The notes beneath the pieces are model-generated. The model saw nothing but the letters and a program-made list of their open reading frames with translations, was not told the origin of the DNA and searched no databases. From assembly GCA_025352915.1 (NCBI GenBank), contig JANXSA010000506.1, positions 1 to 13,931 of the forward strand: a stretch of 13,931 nucleotides of DNA, read 5' to 3'. The stretch comes from Rhodospirillales bacterium (GTDB taxonomy: Bacteria > Pseudomonadota > Alphaproteobacteria > Acetobacterales > Acetobacteraceae). Numbering within the stretch: the stretch's first letter is position 1; the number at the start of each line of letters is the position of its first letter. The translations under genes were made by a program, and so were the position numbers. Below, piece by piece: positions 1 to 7,049 of this stretch.

Positions 1-2446
1 CGGCAGCGGCGGCACCTTGGGCGGCGCCGGCGACGGTTGGCGGTGGGGGGGGTGGGACGGAGAGGGTGAGTTGGCGGGCCATACCCGCCAGCAGGTCGCG
101 CATTGGCGATTGCGGCGAGGACAGGAGGTAGAGGTCCTGGACCGCCTGGTTCATGTTGCGCATTGGCACGATGTTGATGTCGGCGAGCAGGGTGTCCCAC
201 TGCTTGGCGTATTCGTCGGTGTAGAGTTTTACGACGTCGCGTTCGAGGGTGAGCATTTGCGGGCTGCGCGGGTCGATTTCTGAGCGGGTGCCGAGGACCC
301 AGCTTTCGCTGGCGACTTCGCGGGCGGCGTTTGGCAGGGAGGGCAGCACGACCTTGTGGAAGCCGTCGACGGTGTAGAAGCCGGGGATGCCGTCGGTGAG
401 CGGCTTGGCCGAGGCGCGGACGAAGACGCGGGCGCCGGAGGCTCCGGCGGCGTCGGCGGGGCGCCAGGGGGCGATGCCGGCGGAGGTGGCGAGCGGGCGG
501 ATGCGGGAATAGACGCGCTCGGCCAGGGTGACGCGGGAGAAGGTGCGGCGGGCTTCCTCGACCAGGGAGCCGTCGAGCGGGATGGCGGGGAGCGGATTTG
601 CCAGGAGTGCGTCGGCGTGGCGGGCCATGGCGTCACGGAAGGCGGCGGCACCGGGGCCGGGCCAGGTCTGGGCCCAGTCGAGGGTGAGCCATTCCTTGAC
701 GAGGGCGCGGTCGAGCGGGCCGAGAGTGCCGGCCATCAGGTAGATCCGGGTGGCTTCGTAGACGAAATCCGGGCGGTTGATGTTTCCGCGGATTTGCGAT
801 TCCAGGCGCCAGATGATGCGCGGGAGGAGGACGCGCTCCAGGGCGTGGCGGTAGACGGTTTGGGCGGCGAGGGAGAGTTTTTCCGACTGGCCGAGGCCGA
901 AATCCCAGGCGCCGGCGTCTTGGCGTTTGTCGTAGCCGAAGGGCAGCGCGCGGGCCTGTTCGAGCAGGGTAATGAAGGCGGGCAGGTCGGAGTCGTTGAC
1001 GGGGTCGAGGCGGAGGGGTTGGGCGGTGGCGGCGTAGGCGGCGATGGCCTGGGCGGAGGCGTCGATCTGGGCCTGGGCCTGGGATTGGGCGCGCCAGGCG
1101 AGGCCGCCGAGGAGGAGGGTCAGGGCGGCGATGGAGGCGAAGGCGCCGCCGCGGATGAGCCAGCGGCGGCGGGCGGCGCCGGGTTTTTCGCTGACCAGCA
1201 TGGCTTCGCCGAAGATGACGTCGCGCAGCAGGCGGGCGAGGAAGTAGCTGCGGCCTTGTTCGGGGCGCAGGCTGGGGGCGCGTTTTTGATCGAGGCCGAA
1301 GGCGCGGGAGAGGGCGCCGGTGAGGCGGTCGATGGGGGTGCCTTCCTGGGTGCCGGAGGCGAAGTAGACGCCGCGCAGGAAGGGGGCGGGGTCGAGCTTG
1401 GAGCCGCCGAAAGCTTCCTGGAGGAAGGCGGAGAGCGGGGCTTCGAGGCTGGCGACCTGGGCGGGGAAGCCGGCGAGGGCCGCCCGGCGGTCTGGGCTGC
1501 GCTCGGCTTGCAGGCGGTCGAGCAGGCGGGCGTCCAGGCGGGCGGTGAGGGCCTGGAAGGCATTCGCGAAGCCGGTGAGGACGTCGGTGTCTTTGGTCTT
1601 CAAGTCAAACGTGTGGCCCCAGACTTGGGCGCGTTTTTCGCGGTCGAGGTCGTCGAAGTATTCGGTGAAGCCGGCCAGGAGGTCGGATTTGGTGACGATG
1701 GCGTAAACCGGCACGCGGACGCCGAGGCGGTCGGTGAGTTCCTTGATGCGCTTGCGGATGGCGCGGGCGTGGGCGCTGCGTTCGGCTGGGGTGGCGGTGG
1801 CGATGTCGGTGATGGCGATGGCGACGAGGACGCCGTTGAGCGGTTGGCGGGGGCGGGTGCGCTTGAGGAGGTCGAGGAAGGCGAGCCAGCCGGCTTTATC
1901 GACGGTGGAATCGGAGTCCTGGGTAGTGTAGCGGCCGGCGGTGTCGATCAGGACGGCGTTCTCGGTGAACCACCAGTCGCACATGCGGGTGCCGCCGACG
2001 CCGGCGACCGCGCCCTGGCCCATCTCGGCGGCGAGCGGGAATTGCAGGCCGGCGTTGAGGAGGGCGGTGGTTTTGCCGGCGCCGGGGGGGCCGATGATGA
2101 CGTACCAGGGTTGCTCGTAGAGGTAGCCTTTGGTGCCGCGGGCGCGGCGCAGGAGGTCGAGTGCCGTGGTGAGTTTTTCGCGCATGGCGGCGGCTTCTTC
2201 GCCGGATGTGTCGGCGGCGGCGGCACCTTCGATCAGGGCGGTGTCGGCTTTGGCGCGGCGGCGGGAGATCCAGAAGTTCAGGCCGAACCAGATGAGGGCG
2301 ATGGTCAGCACGATGACGAGGCGGATTGGCCAGTCTTCGAGCCAGGACAGCAGCGGGCCGAGGAACCAGGCGAGGGCGGCGAGGACGGCCGCACCGATGC
2401 CGGTGAGGAACCAGCGCGAGGTCAGGAAGGCGATGACGGCACTCAT
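1..2446 (-). CDS. tssM: Type VI secretion system membrane subunit TssM (IcmF-like), 3' part cut by window edge
   Basis: TssM is the large inner-membrane and periplasmic subunit of the T6SS membrane complex, where it binds TssL. The frame is open from ATG 2446 to the window edge, giving 815 residues of a family usually about 1,100-1,200 long, so the periplasmic C-terminus is missing here. Two membrane segments lie at about residues 10-33 and 42-60, followed by a cytoplasmic NTPase-like domain with a complete Walker A (GPPGAGKTT, about 119-127) and a DTAGRY Walker B-like motif (about 168-173). A third membrane segment follows an RRR stretch at about 420-440 and leads into the periplasmic part. 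The visible end is a Pro/Ala-rich stretch (SVPPPPPT). The start is supported by AGGA seven bases upstream, overlapping the tssL stop; tssL ends only 9 bases before. Codons ending in C dominate. Family assignment is firm; whether the Walker motifs are active is not shown. Confidence 0.95.
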   Translation of the reverse strand, partial: MSAVIAFLTSRWFLTGIGAAVLAALAWFLGPLLSWLEDWPIRLVIVLTIALIWFGLNFWISRRRAKADTALIEGAAAADTSGEEAAAMREKLTTALDLLRRARGTKGYLYEQPWYVIIGPPGAGKTTALLNAGLQFPLAAEMGQGAVAGVGGTRMCDWWFTENAVLIDTAGRYTTQDSDSTVDKAGWLAFLDLLKRTRPRQPLNGVLVAIAITDIATATPAERSAHARAIRKRIKELTDRLGVRVPVYAIVTKSDLLAGFTEYFDDLDREKRAQVWGHTFDLKTKDTDVLTGFANAFQALTARLDARLLDRLQAERSPDRRAALAGFPAQVASLEAPLSAFLQEAFGGSKLDPAPFLRGVYFASGTQEGTPIDRLTGALSRAFGLDQKRAPSLRPEQGRSYFLARLLRDVIFGEAMLVSEKPGAARRRWLIRGGAFASIAALTLLLGGLAWRAQSQAQAQIDASAQAIAAYAATAQPLRLDPVNDSDLPAFITLLEQARALPFGYDKRQDAGAWDFGLGQSEKLSLAAQTVYRHALERVLLPRIIWRLESQIRGNINRPDFVYEATRIYLMAGTLGPLDRALVKEWLTLDWAQTWPGPGAAAFRDAMARHADALLANPLPAIPLDGSLVEEARRTFSRVTLAERVYSRIRPLATSAGIAPWRPADAAGASGARVFVRASAKPLTDGIPGFYTVDGFHKVVLPSLPNAAREVASESWVLGTRSEIDPRSPQMLTLERDVVKLYTDEYAKQWDTLLADINIVPMRNMNQAVQDLYLLSSPQSPMRDLLAGMARQLTLSVPPPPPPTVAGAAQGAAAA

Positions 2447-2455
2447 TGTCGGTTC

Positions 2456-3844
2456 CTAGCCTTGGCGCCGCAGCACGACTTCGATGCGGCGGTTCTCGTC
2501 GCGGCCCTGGGCGGTGGCGTTGTCGGCGACCGGTTCGGCGTCGGCGCGGCCTTCGGCCTTGATGCGGGCGGGTTCGGCCAGGGTGCGCAGGATGATGGTT
2601 CGGGCGGCTTCGGCGCGGGAGGTGGAGAGGTGGAAGTTGGAGGGGAACTGGACGGTGCGGATCGGCTGGTTGTCGGAGTGGCCGAGGACCTGGACGGTGC
2701 CGGTTTCCGCCTTCAGCGCGCTGCCGATTTTTTCCAGGATACCGAGGAAGGCGGGTTGGACGGTGGCGCTGCCGGAGGGGAACATGGCCGGGGCGTTGGC
2801 GGCGATGCCCTTGTTGCGGATGCGCACGACGGGGGTCTGCTCGGTGCCGAGGACGGTGACGAGGCCGGCGTCGATCTCGGGCTTGAGGAAGGTGCGCAGC
2901 TTGTCGAGCACGCCGGGTTCGGGGGGTGGTGGCGGCGGCGGCGGGGGCGGGACGACCAGGGCGGCGCGGATGATGCCGGGCATTTTTTGCGGCGGGCTGG
3001 CCATCATGGTGGCCATCACGTCGTCGGAGCTGGCGTTGAGGCTGGTGGAGAACCAGACGAACAGGCCGGCGATGGCGGCCAGGCCGAGGACGCCGACGAC
3101 CCAGACCGGCAGGGCGGCGCGGGAGGGTTTGTAGGGGGCGGTGGCGCCCATCCATTGCGGCGAGAGGTCCTGTTCGGCGACCTGACGCTGGCGGGTGATG
3201 ATGGTGTAGAGGTCCTCGCGCAGTTTTTCGAGCTCGCCGGGGCCGCGCGGGGCGAGGCGGTAGCGGCCCATGAAGCCGAGGGAGAGGCAGAGGTACATCA
3301 GTTCGAGGACGGGCAGGAAGCTGCCGGGGTTGGCCTTCATCTGGCCGAGCAGGTCGAAGAAGCGTTCGCCGGAGCGGACTTCCTGGTGGAAGGTCGAGAT
3401 CAGCGAGCGCTGGTCCCAGATTCCGGTGCCGCCCCAGGGGGTGTTGAGCACGACGTCGTCCAGGCTGGCGCAGAGGGCGTAATGGGCCGGGCGGAGCTGT
3501 TCCATCGGCACGCCGGCTTCGCGGGCGGTGGTTTCGAAGCTGCGGAGTTCGCGGGTGGCGCGTTCGCGCAGGTCGGCAGCGTCGGGCTGGTTGGCGGTGT
3601 TGCGCAGGCGGGCGAGGAGTTGCAGCAGCGGGGCGGCGGTGGCGAGCAGGGCGCTGCCGCCGAAGATCAGTTTTTCGGCGCCCTCGCCGGTGGTGACCTG
3701 GGCCGCTACCGGGGCGTTGGTGGCGGCGGGGAAGCTGGAAGATGGAGCGAATCCTGGCGCGGGTGCTGCCGGGCGGCGACCGCCCGGGGCCGGGCGGATC
3801 ACGGTGCGGTCGCTGTCTTCCTCGAAGGGATTATCGACGCTCAT
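2456..3844 (-). CDS. tssL: Type VI secretion system protein TssL with C-terminal OmpA-like domain
   Basis: TssL (DotU/ImpK) sits in the inner membrane with TssM and contacts the baseplate. The protein has 462 residues. A disordered Pro/Ala-rich N-terminus (1-55) leads into the DotU domain (about 60-230, with ALCASLDDVVLNTPWG at 123-138). One membrane segment follows at about 245-267, then a run of ten prolines (299-308), then an OmpA/MotB-like peptidoglycan-binding domain (about 345-462). The OmpA hallmarks are visible: GHSDNQPI (388-395), NFHLSTSRA (403-411) and GRDENRRIEV (447-456). Plain DotU proteins lack this last domain, so this is the specialised (evolved) TssL type that can hold the cell wall itself. 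ATG 3844 is preferred over GTG 3853 because AGGTGG lies five bases upstream of ATG and the GTG falls inside that site. It lies 22 bases after tssK and 9 before tssM. Confidence 0.95.
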   Translation of the reverse strand: MSVDNPFEEDSDRTVIRPAPGGRRPAAPAPGFAPSSSFPAATNAPVAAQVTTGEGAEKLIFGGSALLATAAPLLQLLARLRNTANQPDAADLRERATRELRSFETTAREAGVPMEQLRPAHYALCASLDDVVLNTPWGGTGIWDQRSLISTFHQEVRSGERFFDLLGQMKANPGSFLPVLELMYLCLSLGFMGRYRLAPRGPGELEKLREDLYTIITRQRQVAEQDLSPQWMGATAPYKPSRAALPVWVVGVLGLAAIAGLFVWFSTSLNASSDDVMATMMASPPQKMPGIIRAALVVPPPPPPPPPPEPGVLDKLRTFLKPEIDAGLVTVLGTEQTPVVRIRNKGIAANAPAMFPSGSATVQPAFLGILEKIGSALKAETGTVQVLGHSDNQPIRTVQFPSNFHLSTSRAEAARTIILRTLAEPARIKAEGRADAEPVADNATAQGRDENRRIEVVLRRQG

Positions 3845-3866
3845 TGCATCCACCTATCTCAGGTCA

Positions 3867-5198
3867 TCAGCCGCGGATCGCCCAGAGTTCCATCTGCAGG
3901 CCCGGGTATTCGCCCGAGACATGGATGGCGAAGCCGCCGCTGCTCTGCATCTGTTTCCAGTGGGCGGAGTTGCGGTCGAGTTCGAAATAGCTTGCCCCGG
4001 CATAGAACGGCAGTTGCCTTGGTGCGACCGGCAGGGGGCGGACGGCGATGCCGGGGAGCTGGGACATCACGTGGTCGCGGATGTGCTCGACGGCGGCGAT
4101 CTTGACCTGGCTGGGGAACAGGCGGCGCAGCGTTTCTGCTGGCATGTCGGCCTGGACCGTCAGCACGAAATTGGTCGCGCGCAGGATGTTGCGGTCGACG
4201 ATGGCGCCCAGCCGGAGGCCGCCGCGGCGCTCCTCCAGCTTGATGGGTACAGCGGTTTCCTCGATGGCGGTCGACAGGGCGCGGCGCAGGTCGGCGACGA
4301 CCGGGGCGAAGCTGCGTTGCAGGTCGTCGTGGCGGTACGGCGGATAGGTGCCGGGCCGGCGGGTGGCGGTGTCGGTGTAGGTTGCCAATTCACCGGCCAT
4401 TTGCAGCAGGGCGCGGTACATGTCCTCCGGATGGAGATTTCCGCCATCGGCCCAGTGCGCCAGCAGGGGGTGCCAGCGGTTGACGCATTCCAGCAGCAGG
4501 TAGTCCTGGATTTCCGCCGAGCCGCGGGCGCCGCCGGCGACCATGCGCGAGGCCAGTGCCTCCGCCCGCTGGTTGAACAGGCCGGTGAGGTCGGCGAGCA
4601 GGCCGGACAAGGGCGGAGCGGCGGCGCAGACCAAGGCGGGGGCGATCCAGTTGCGGTCCAGCGTCACCCGGCGGTCGGCGGAGACCTCGACCACCCGGGC
4701 CAGGCCGATGCACAGGAAGCCGGCGCGCTCGTCGGTTTCGAGGAGATAGCGCAGGCGCAGGCGGCCGACTTGCAGGTCGGCTGGCTGTGGTGAGGCGGAA
4801 TGGGTGTCATAGGCCTCGAACGGGCGGAGATCGTAGCGCCCGTCGCTGGCGGCATCGGCGGCGATCTCGACGGCACCGGGCTGGCGCACCGGGAGTGCGA
4901 GATAGACCAGCACGTTGCGCGCGGTTTCCGGCAGGTCGAGCGGGGCGGGATGATCGGTCTGGTCCGGCAGGGCGAAGGGGGTGCCGTCCTCGAACACGCC
5001 GGCGGCCTGGGACAGGGCGAAGCGGCCGGTGGCGAGCAGGTCGCGGTTGACCGCCATTTCGGTCAGGCCCCAGGGATACGGGCGCAGCGAGGCGGTGCGC
5101 TCGCGCGCGAAGGCCTCCAGCCAGCGATCCTGCTGCTGGAAGTGCTGCGCGCGCAGGAACATGCCTTCCTGCCAGACTACCCGGTTGGTCCACGTCAT
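3867..5198 (-). CDS. tssK: Type VI secretion system baseplate subunit TssK
   Basis: TssK is the cytoplasmic adaptor that links the T6SS baseplate to the TssL/TssM membrane complex. The 443-residue product matches the usual family length of about 440-450. Its N-terminus (MTWTNRVVWQEGMFLRAQHF, with QQQDRWLE next) is the family signature, which fixes the start at ATG 5198 although the frame stays open further upstream to about 5354. That upstream extension would overlap tagH and looks unlike TssK. No strong ribosome binding site precedes the ATG; a GGGGGC lies about 14 bases upstream, so coupling to tagH is possible. The C-terminal part (about 310-443) would be the membrane-complex-binding domain by family knowledge. 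Codon use is more mixed than in tssL and tssM. No tssJ gene fits in the 73 bases between tagH and this gene. Confidence 0.95.
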   Translation of the reverse strand: MTWTNRVVWQEGMFLRAQHFQQQDRWLEAFARERTASLRPYPWGLTEMAVNRDLLATGRFALSQAAGVFEDGTPFALPDQTDHPAPLDLPETARNVLVYLALPVRQPGAVEIAADAASDGRYDLRPFEAYDTHSASPQPADLQVGRLRLRYLLETDERAGFLCIGLARVVEVSADRRVTLDRNWIAPALVCAAAPPLSGLLADLTGLFNQRAEALASRMVAGGARGSAEIQDYLLLECVNRWHPLLAHWADGGNLHPEDMYRALLQMAGELATYTDTATRRPGTYPPYRHDDLQRSFAPVVADLRRALSTAIEETAVPIKLEERRGGLRLGAIVDRNILRATNFVLTVQADMPAETLRRLFPSQVKIAAVEHIRDHVMSQLPGIAVRPLPVAPRQLPFYAGASYFELDRNSAHWKQMQSSGGFAIHVSGEYPGLQMELWAIRG

Positions 5199-5271
5199 CG
5201 GCGTCTGTTCGAGCCCCCATTTGTCATCACGCCAGCCTTCCGCGCCGCCAGCCTTCTGCACCGCATGGCCG

Positions 5272-6849
5272 TCACCGGGCCTTGCCGCCGACTTCGCGCA
5301 GCGCCTGTTCATAGGCGCGGGCAAAGGTCTTGCCGAATACGCTGTCGAAATCATCGGCTAATGCGCCGGTAATGTCGCCATGCAATTTTTCGAACAGCTC
5401 GAAGGCGCGCGCCCGTTTCTGCGCCCCCAGCATGCCGCCCGAGCGGTCGCCCTCGGCGCGCAGCGGGGCGGGGTCGAAGCGTTCGATCAGCGCGCGCACC
5501 GCGGTCTGCATCGCCGCCATGGTGGCAAGCTCGTGCAGGCGGATATCGTCCAGCGCCTCGCCCACCGCCGCCGCCGGGGTCATCTCGGTGCGCCGGCCGG
5601 CGCCGAGCAGAGCAGCCAGGGCGTCGTCATCGCCGGCGGAGAATTTCAGCGGGTTGTTGCCGCGGGCGCGGATCATCGTCTGTTCGATGCGAAATTCGCC
5701 CTTGATCGCGGCGCGGGCGATCAGGGTCTGGCGCAGCCCGGCGACCACGGCGCGGAAGGCGGCGCCGAGTTTTTCCATCGCCGCCTCGGCATCGGCGGGG
5801 CGGGCATCCTCCATGCCGGCGCCGCGCAGGAAGGCGGCCAGCAGGTCGCCGGTGGCGGCCGGTTGCTGCGCGGGCACGGGCGCTGCCGCCTCCGCCCGCG
5901 CCGGCATTGGCGGCAGGACGGGTACCGGCGAACTGCCGTCGCGATCCGGTTCGGCGAAGGGGTCTTCAGGCGCGGTCGAGGCAATCTCGATACTGGGTGC
6001 CGGGATGCTCGGTGCCGAGGTGCTCGGTGGCGGGGCGCTCGGTGGCGGGGGGGCTTGCACGGGCAGCGGCGCAGTTGCGGCCGGTGGTGCAACGCGCGGC
6101 GGCGGCGACAGGTCGATGTCCCAGTCATCCGCCGGCGCTGCCGCCTTCGCCGGAGCGGGACCCGGCACCGCGCCGGCCGGTTTGCTGAGATCAAGATCCC
6201 AATCGTCGAAATTCAGCGTACTCGGCGGCACCGGCACCCGGAAGGCCTGTTCCAAGGCGGGCGCATTATCCGGCTGGGTCGGTCCGCGGAAGTCGCCGCC
6301 AAATGACGCAGAGGGCGAGTCAGGGGCCAGCGGGTCGTAATCGGACGACAGGGTCACGCTGGGAGTGCCGAAGCCGCCGCCTGTCCCGCGGCCATCGGAC
6401 AGCAGCGGATCGCGCTCGAACCCTGGCGATGGCGCGCCCTGCGATCCTGTCCTGGCCGGCGCAAAGGGGTCGTCACCGAACGGGTCGTTGGCTTGCTTGC
6501 CGCCTTGGCCAGCCCCTGACCAGGCGGCTACCTCGGCGATCCGGACCTCGATTTCATAGGCGCCGAGGCGCAGGCGGTCGCCGTCGCGCAGATCGCGCGG
6601 GCCGGACGCCTCGCCGAGCGGTTCGGCCTCGCGGTTCAGATAGGTCCCGTTGGCGCTGACATCGGCGAGCTGCCAGCCGCCGGAGCGGAAGGCGAGCACG
6701 CAATGGCGGCGCGACAGGGTCCGGTCGGGGTCGGGCAGCGTCCAACTGTTGTCGGTGCCGCGGCCGATGCTGAATTCACCGCCGGACACCTGGCGCGTTT
6801 CCGGCGGCACGGCATCGGGGCAGCGCAGGACCGAGAGGGTCAGGCCCAT
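5272..6849 (-). CDS. tagH: Type VI secretion system-associated FHA domain protein TagH
   Basis: TagH (ImpI/Fha type) carries a phosphothreonine-reading FHA domain and in other systems takes part in post-translational control of T6SS assembly by Ser/Thr kinase and phosphatase. The predicted product has 525 residues. The FHA domain spans about 5-105 with its marks GRGTDN (29-34), SRRH (46-49) and NGTYLN (67-72). A long Pro/Ala/Ser-rich linker follows (about 110-330), including 15-base tandem repeats, and then the conserved TagH C-terminal domain (about 330-525, starting near TGDLLAAFLRGAGME). The start at ATG 6849 places the FHA fold directly at the N-terminus; a TTG at 6879 in frame is less likely. 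Only a weak GGGCGG lies ahead of the ATG, and a 21-codon ORF with a much better ribosome site stops four bases upstream, which suggests translational coupling. No kinase or phosphatase partner is in the window. Confidence 0.92.
   Translation of the reverse strand: MGLTLSVLRCPDAVPPETRQVSGGEFSIGRGTDNSWTLPDPDRTLSRRHCVLAFRSGGWQLADVSANGTYLNREAEPLGEASGPRDLRDGDRLRLGAYEIEVRIAEVAAWSGAGQGGKQANDPFGDDPFAPARTGSQGAPSPGFERDPLLSDGRGTGGGFGTPSVTLSSDYDPLAPDSPSASFGGDFRGPTQPDNAPALEQAFRVPVPPSTLNFDDWDLDLSKPAGAVPGPAPAKAAAPADDWDIDLSPPPRVAPPAATAPLPVQAPPPPSAPPPSTSAPSIPAPSIEIASTAPEDPFAEPDRDGSSPVPVLPPMPARAEAAAPVPAQQPAATGDLLAAFLRGAGMEDARPADAEAAMEKLGAAFRAVVAGLRQTLIARAAIKGEFRIEQTMIRARGNNPLKFSAGDDDALAALLGAGRRTEMTPAAAVGEALDDIRLHELATMAAMQTAVRALIERFDPAPLRAEGDRSGGMLGAQKRARAFELFEKLHGDITGALADDFDSVFGKTFARAYEQALREVGGKAR
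5990..6049 (-). repeat. 15-bp tandem repeat inside the tagH linker
   Basis: Four adjacent 15-base units (5990-6004, 6005-6019, 6020-6034, 6035-6049). The last two differ at one position (GTGCTCGGTGGCGGG versus GCGCTCGGTGGCGGG) and the first is the most diverged. The period is a multiple of three, so the frame is kept; it encodes the Pro/Ser/Ala-rich linker (APSIP, PPSTS, PPSAP units) between the FHA and C-terminal domains. The copy number probably varies between strains. Confidence 0.75.
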
Positions 6850-6853
6850 CGCG

Positions 6854-6919
6854 TCAGCCGCCCGGCCGCATGGCGGCAAGGCATGGGGGCATGACGATAT
6901 CCTGGTGCTGCGTCGCCAT
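6854..6919 (-). CDS. Possible 21-codon leader ORF ahead of tagH
   Basis: A short ORF starts at ATG 6919, preceded at seven bases by GGGAGGG (6927-6933 on the plus strand), the best ribosome binding site in the T6SS block. It ends in TGA at 6856-6854, four bases before the tagH start and in a different frame. The peptide starts MATQHQDIV, continues with MPPC and ends AAMRPGG; it resembles no family known to me. It may be a leader whose translation delivers ribosomes to tagH, whose own ribosome site is weak. It could also be a chance ORF with the ribosome site serving something else. Confidence 0.45.
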   Translation of the reverse strand: MATQHQDIVMPPCLAAMRPGG

Positions 6920-6957
6920 GGGTGTTCCCTCCCGCTGGCGGCAGCTTAGCCAAGACC

Positions 6958-6991
6958 GCGCCGGGCGCGAAGCCCGGCGCGCGCCCGGCGC
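6958..6991 (-). terminator. GC-rich hairpin with duplicated arm, possible terminator of the capA-like/M20 operon
   Basis: GCGCCGGGC (6958-6966) and GCCCGGCGC (6972-6980) form a perfect 9-bp stem around a 5-base loop. A second exact copy of the right arm lies at 6983-6991, so two alternative stems are possible. Read on the minus strand this lies about 60 bases after the M20 gene stop, the right place for a terminator. No clear U-tract follows, so intrinsic termination is uncertain. A smaller hairpin (GGGGC-AG-GCCCC, 7036-7047) lies closer to the stop. Confidence 0.45.
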
Positions 6992-7049
6992 ACCGATTCC
7001 TGGCCGCGTTCACGCGATCATCATCGCCCGCCCGGGGGGCAGGCCCCGA

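Noticed and set aside
2913..2955. GC-rich simple repeat suggesting a structured or regulatory site
   Set aside because: It just encodes the ten-proline hinge of TssL; no other structure is needed to explain it.
1896..3155. A 419-codon minus-strand frame overlapping tssL and tssM in another frame
   Set aside because: Arg/Pro-rich product typical of an off-frame reading of GC-rich DNA; tssL and tssM explain this stretch fully.
356..4105. A 1,249-codon open frame on the plus strand opposite tssM and tssL
   Set aside because: It is exactly codon-aligned with tssM and tssL. Because both use C-ending codons and avoid TTA, CTA and TCA, no stops can arise opposite. The product is Gly/Ala/Glu-rich without domains, and the sense genes are unmistakable.
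5199..5354. N-terminal extension of tssK upstream of ATG 5198
   Set aside because: The TssK family begins at MTWTNRVVWQEGMF; the extension runs into tagH and has no family resemblance.
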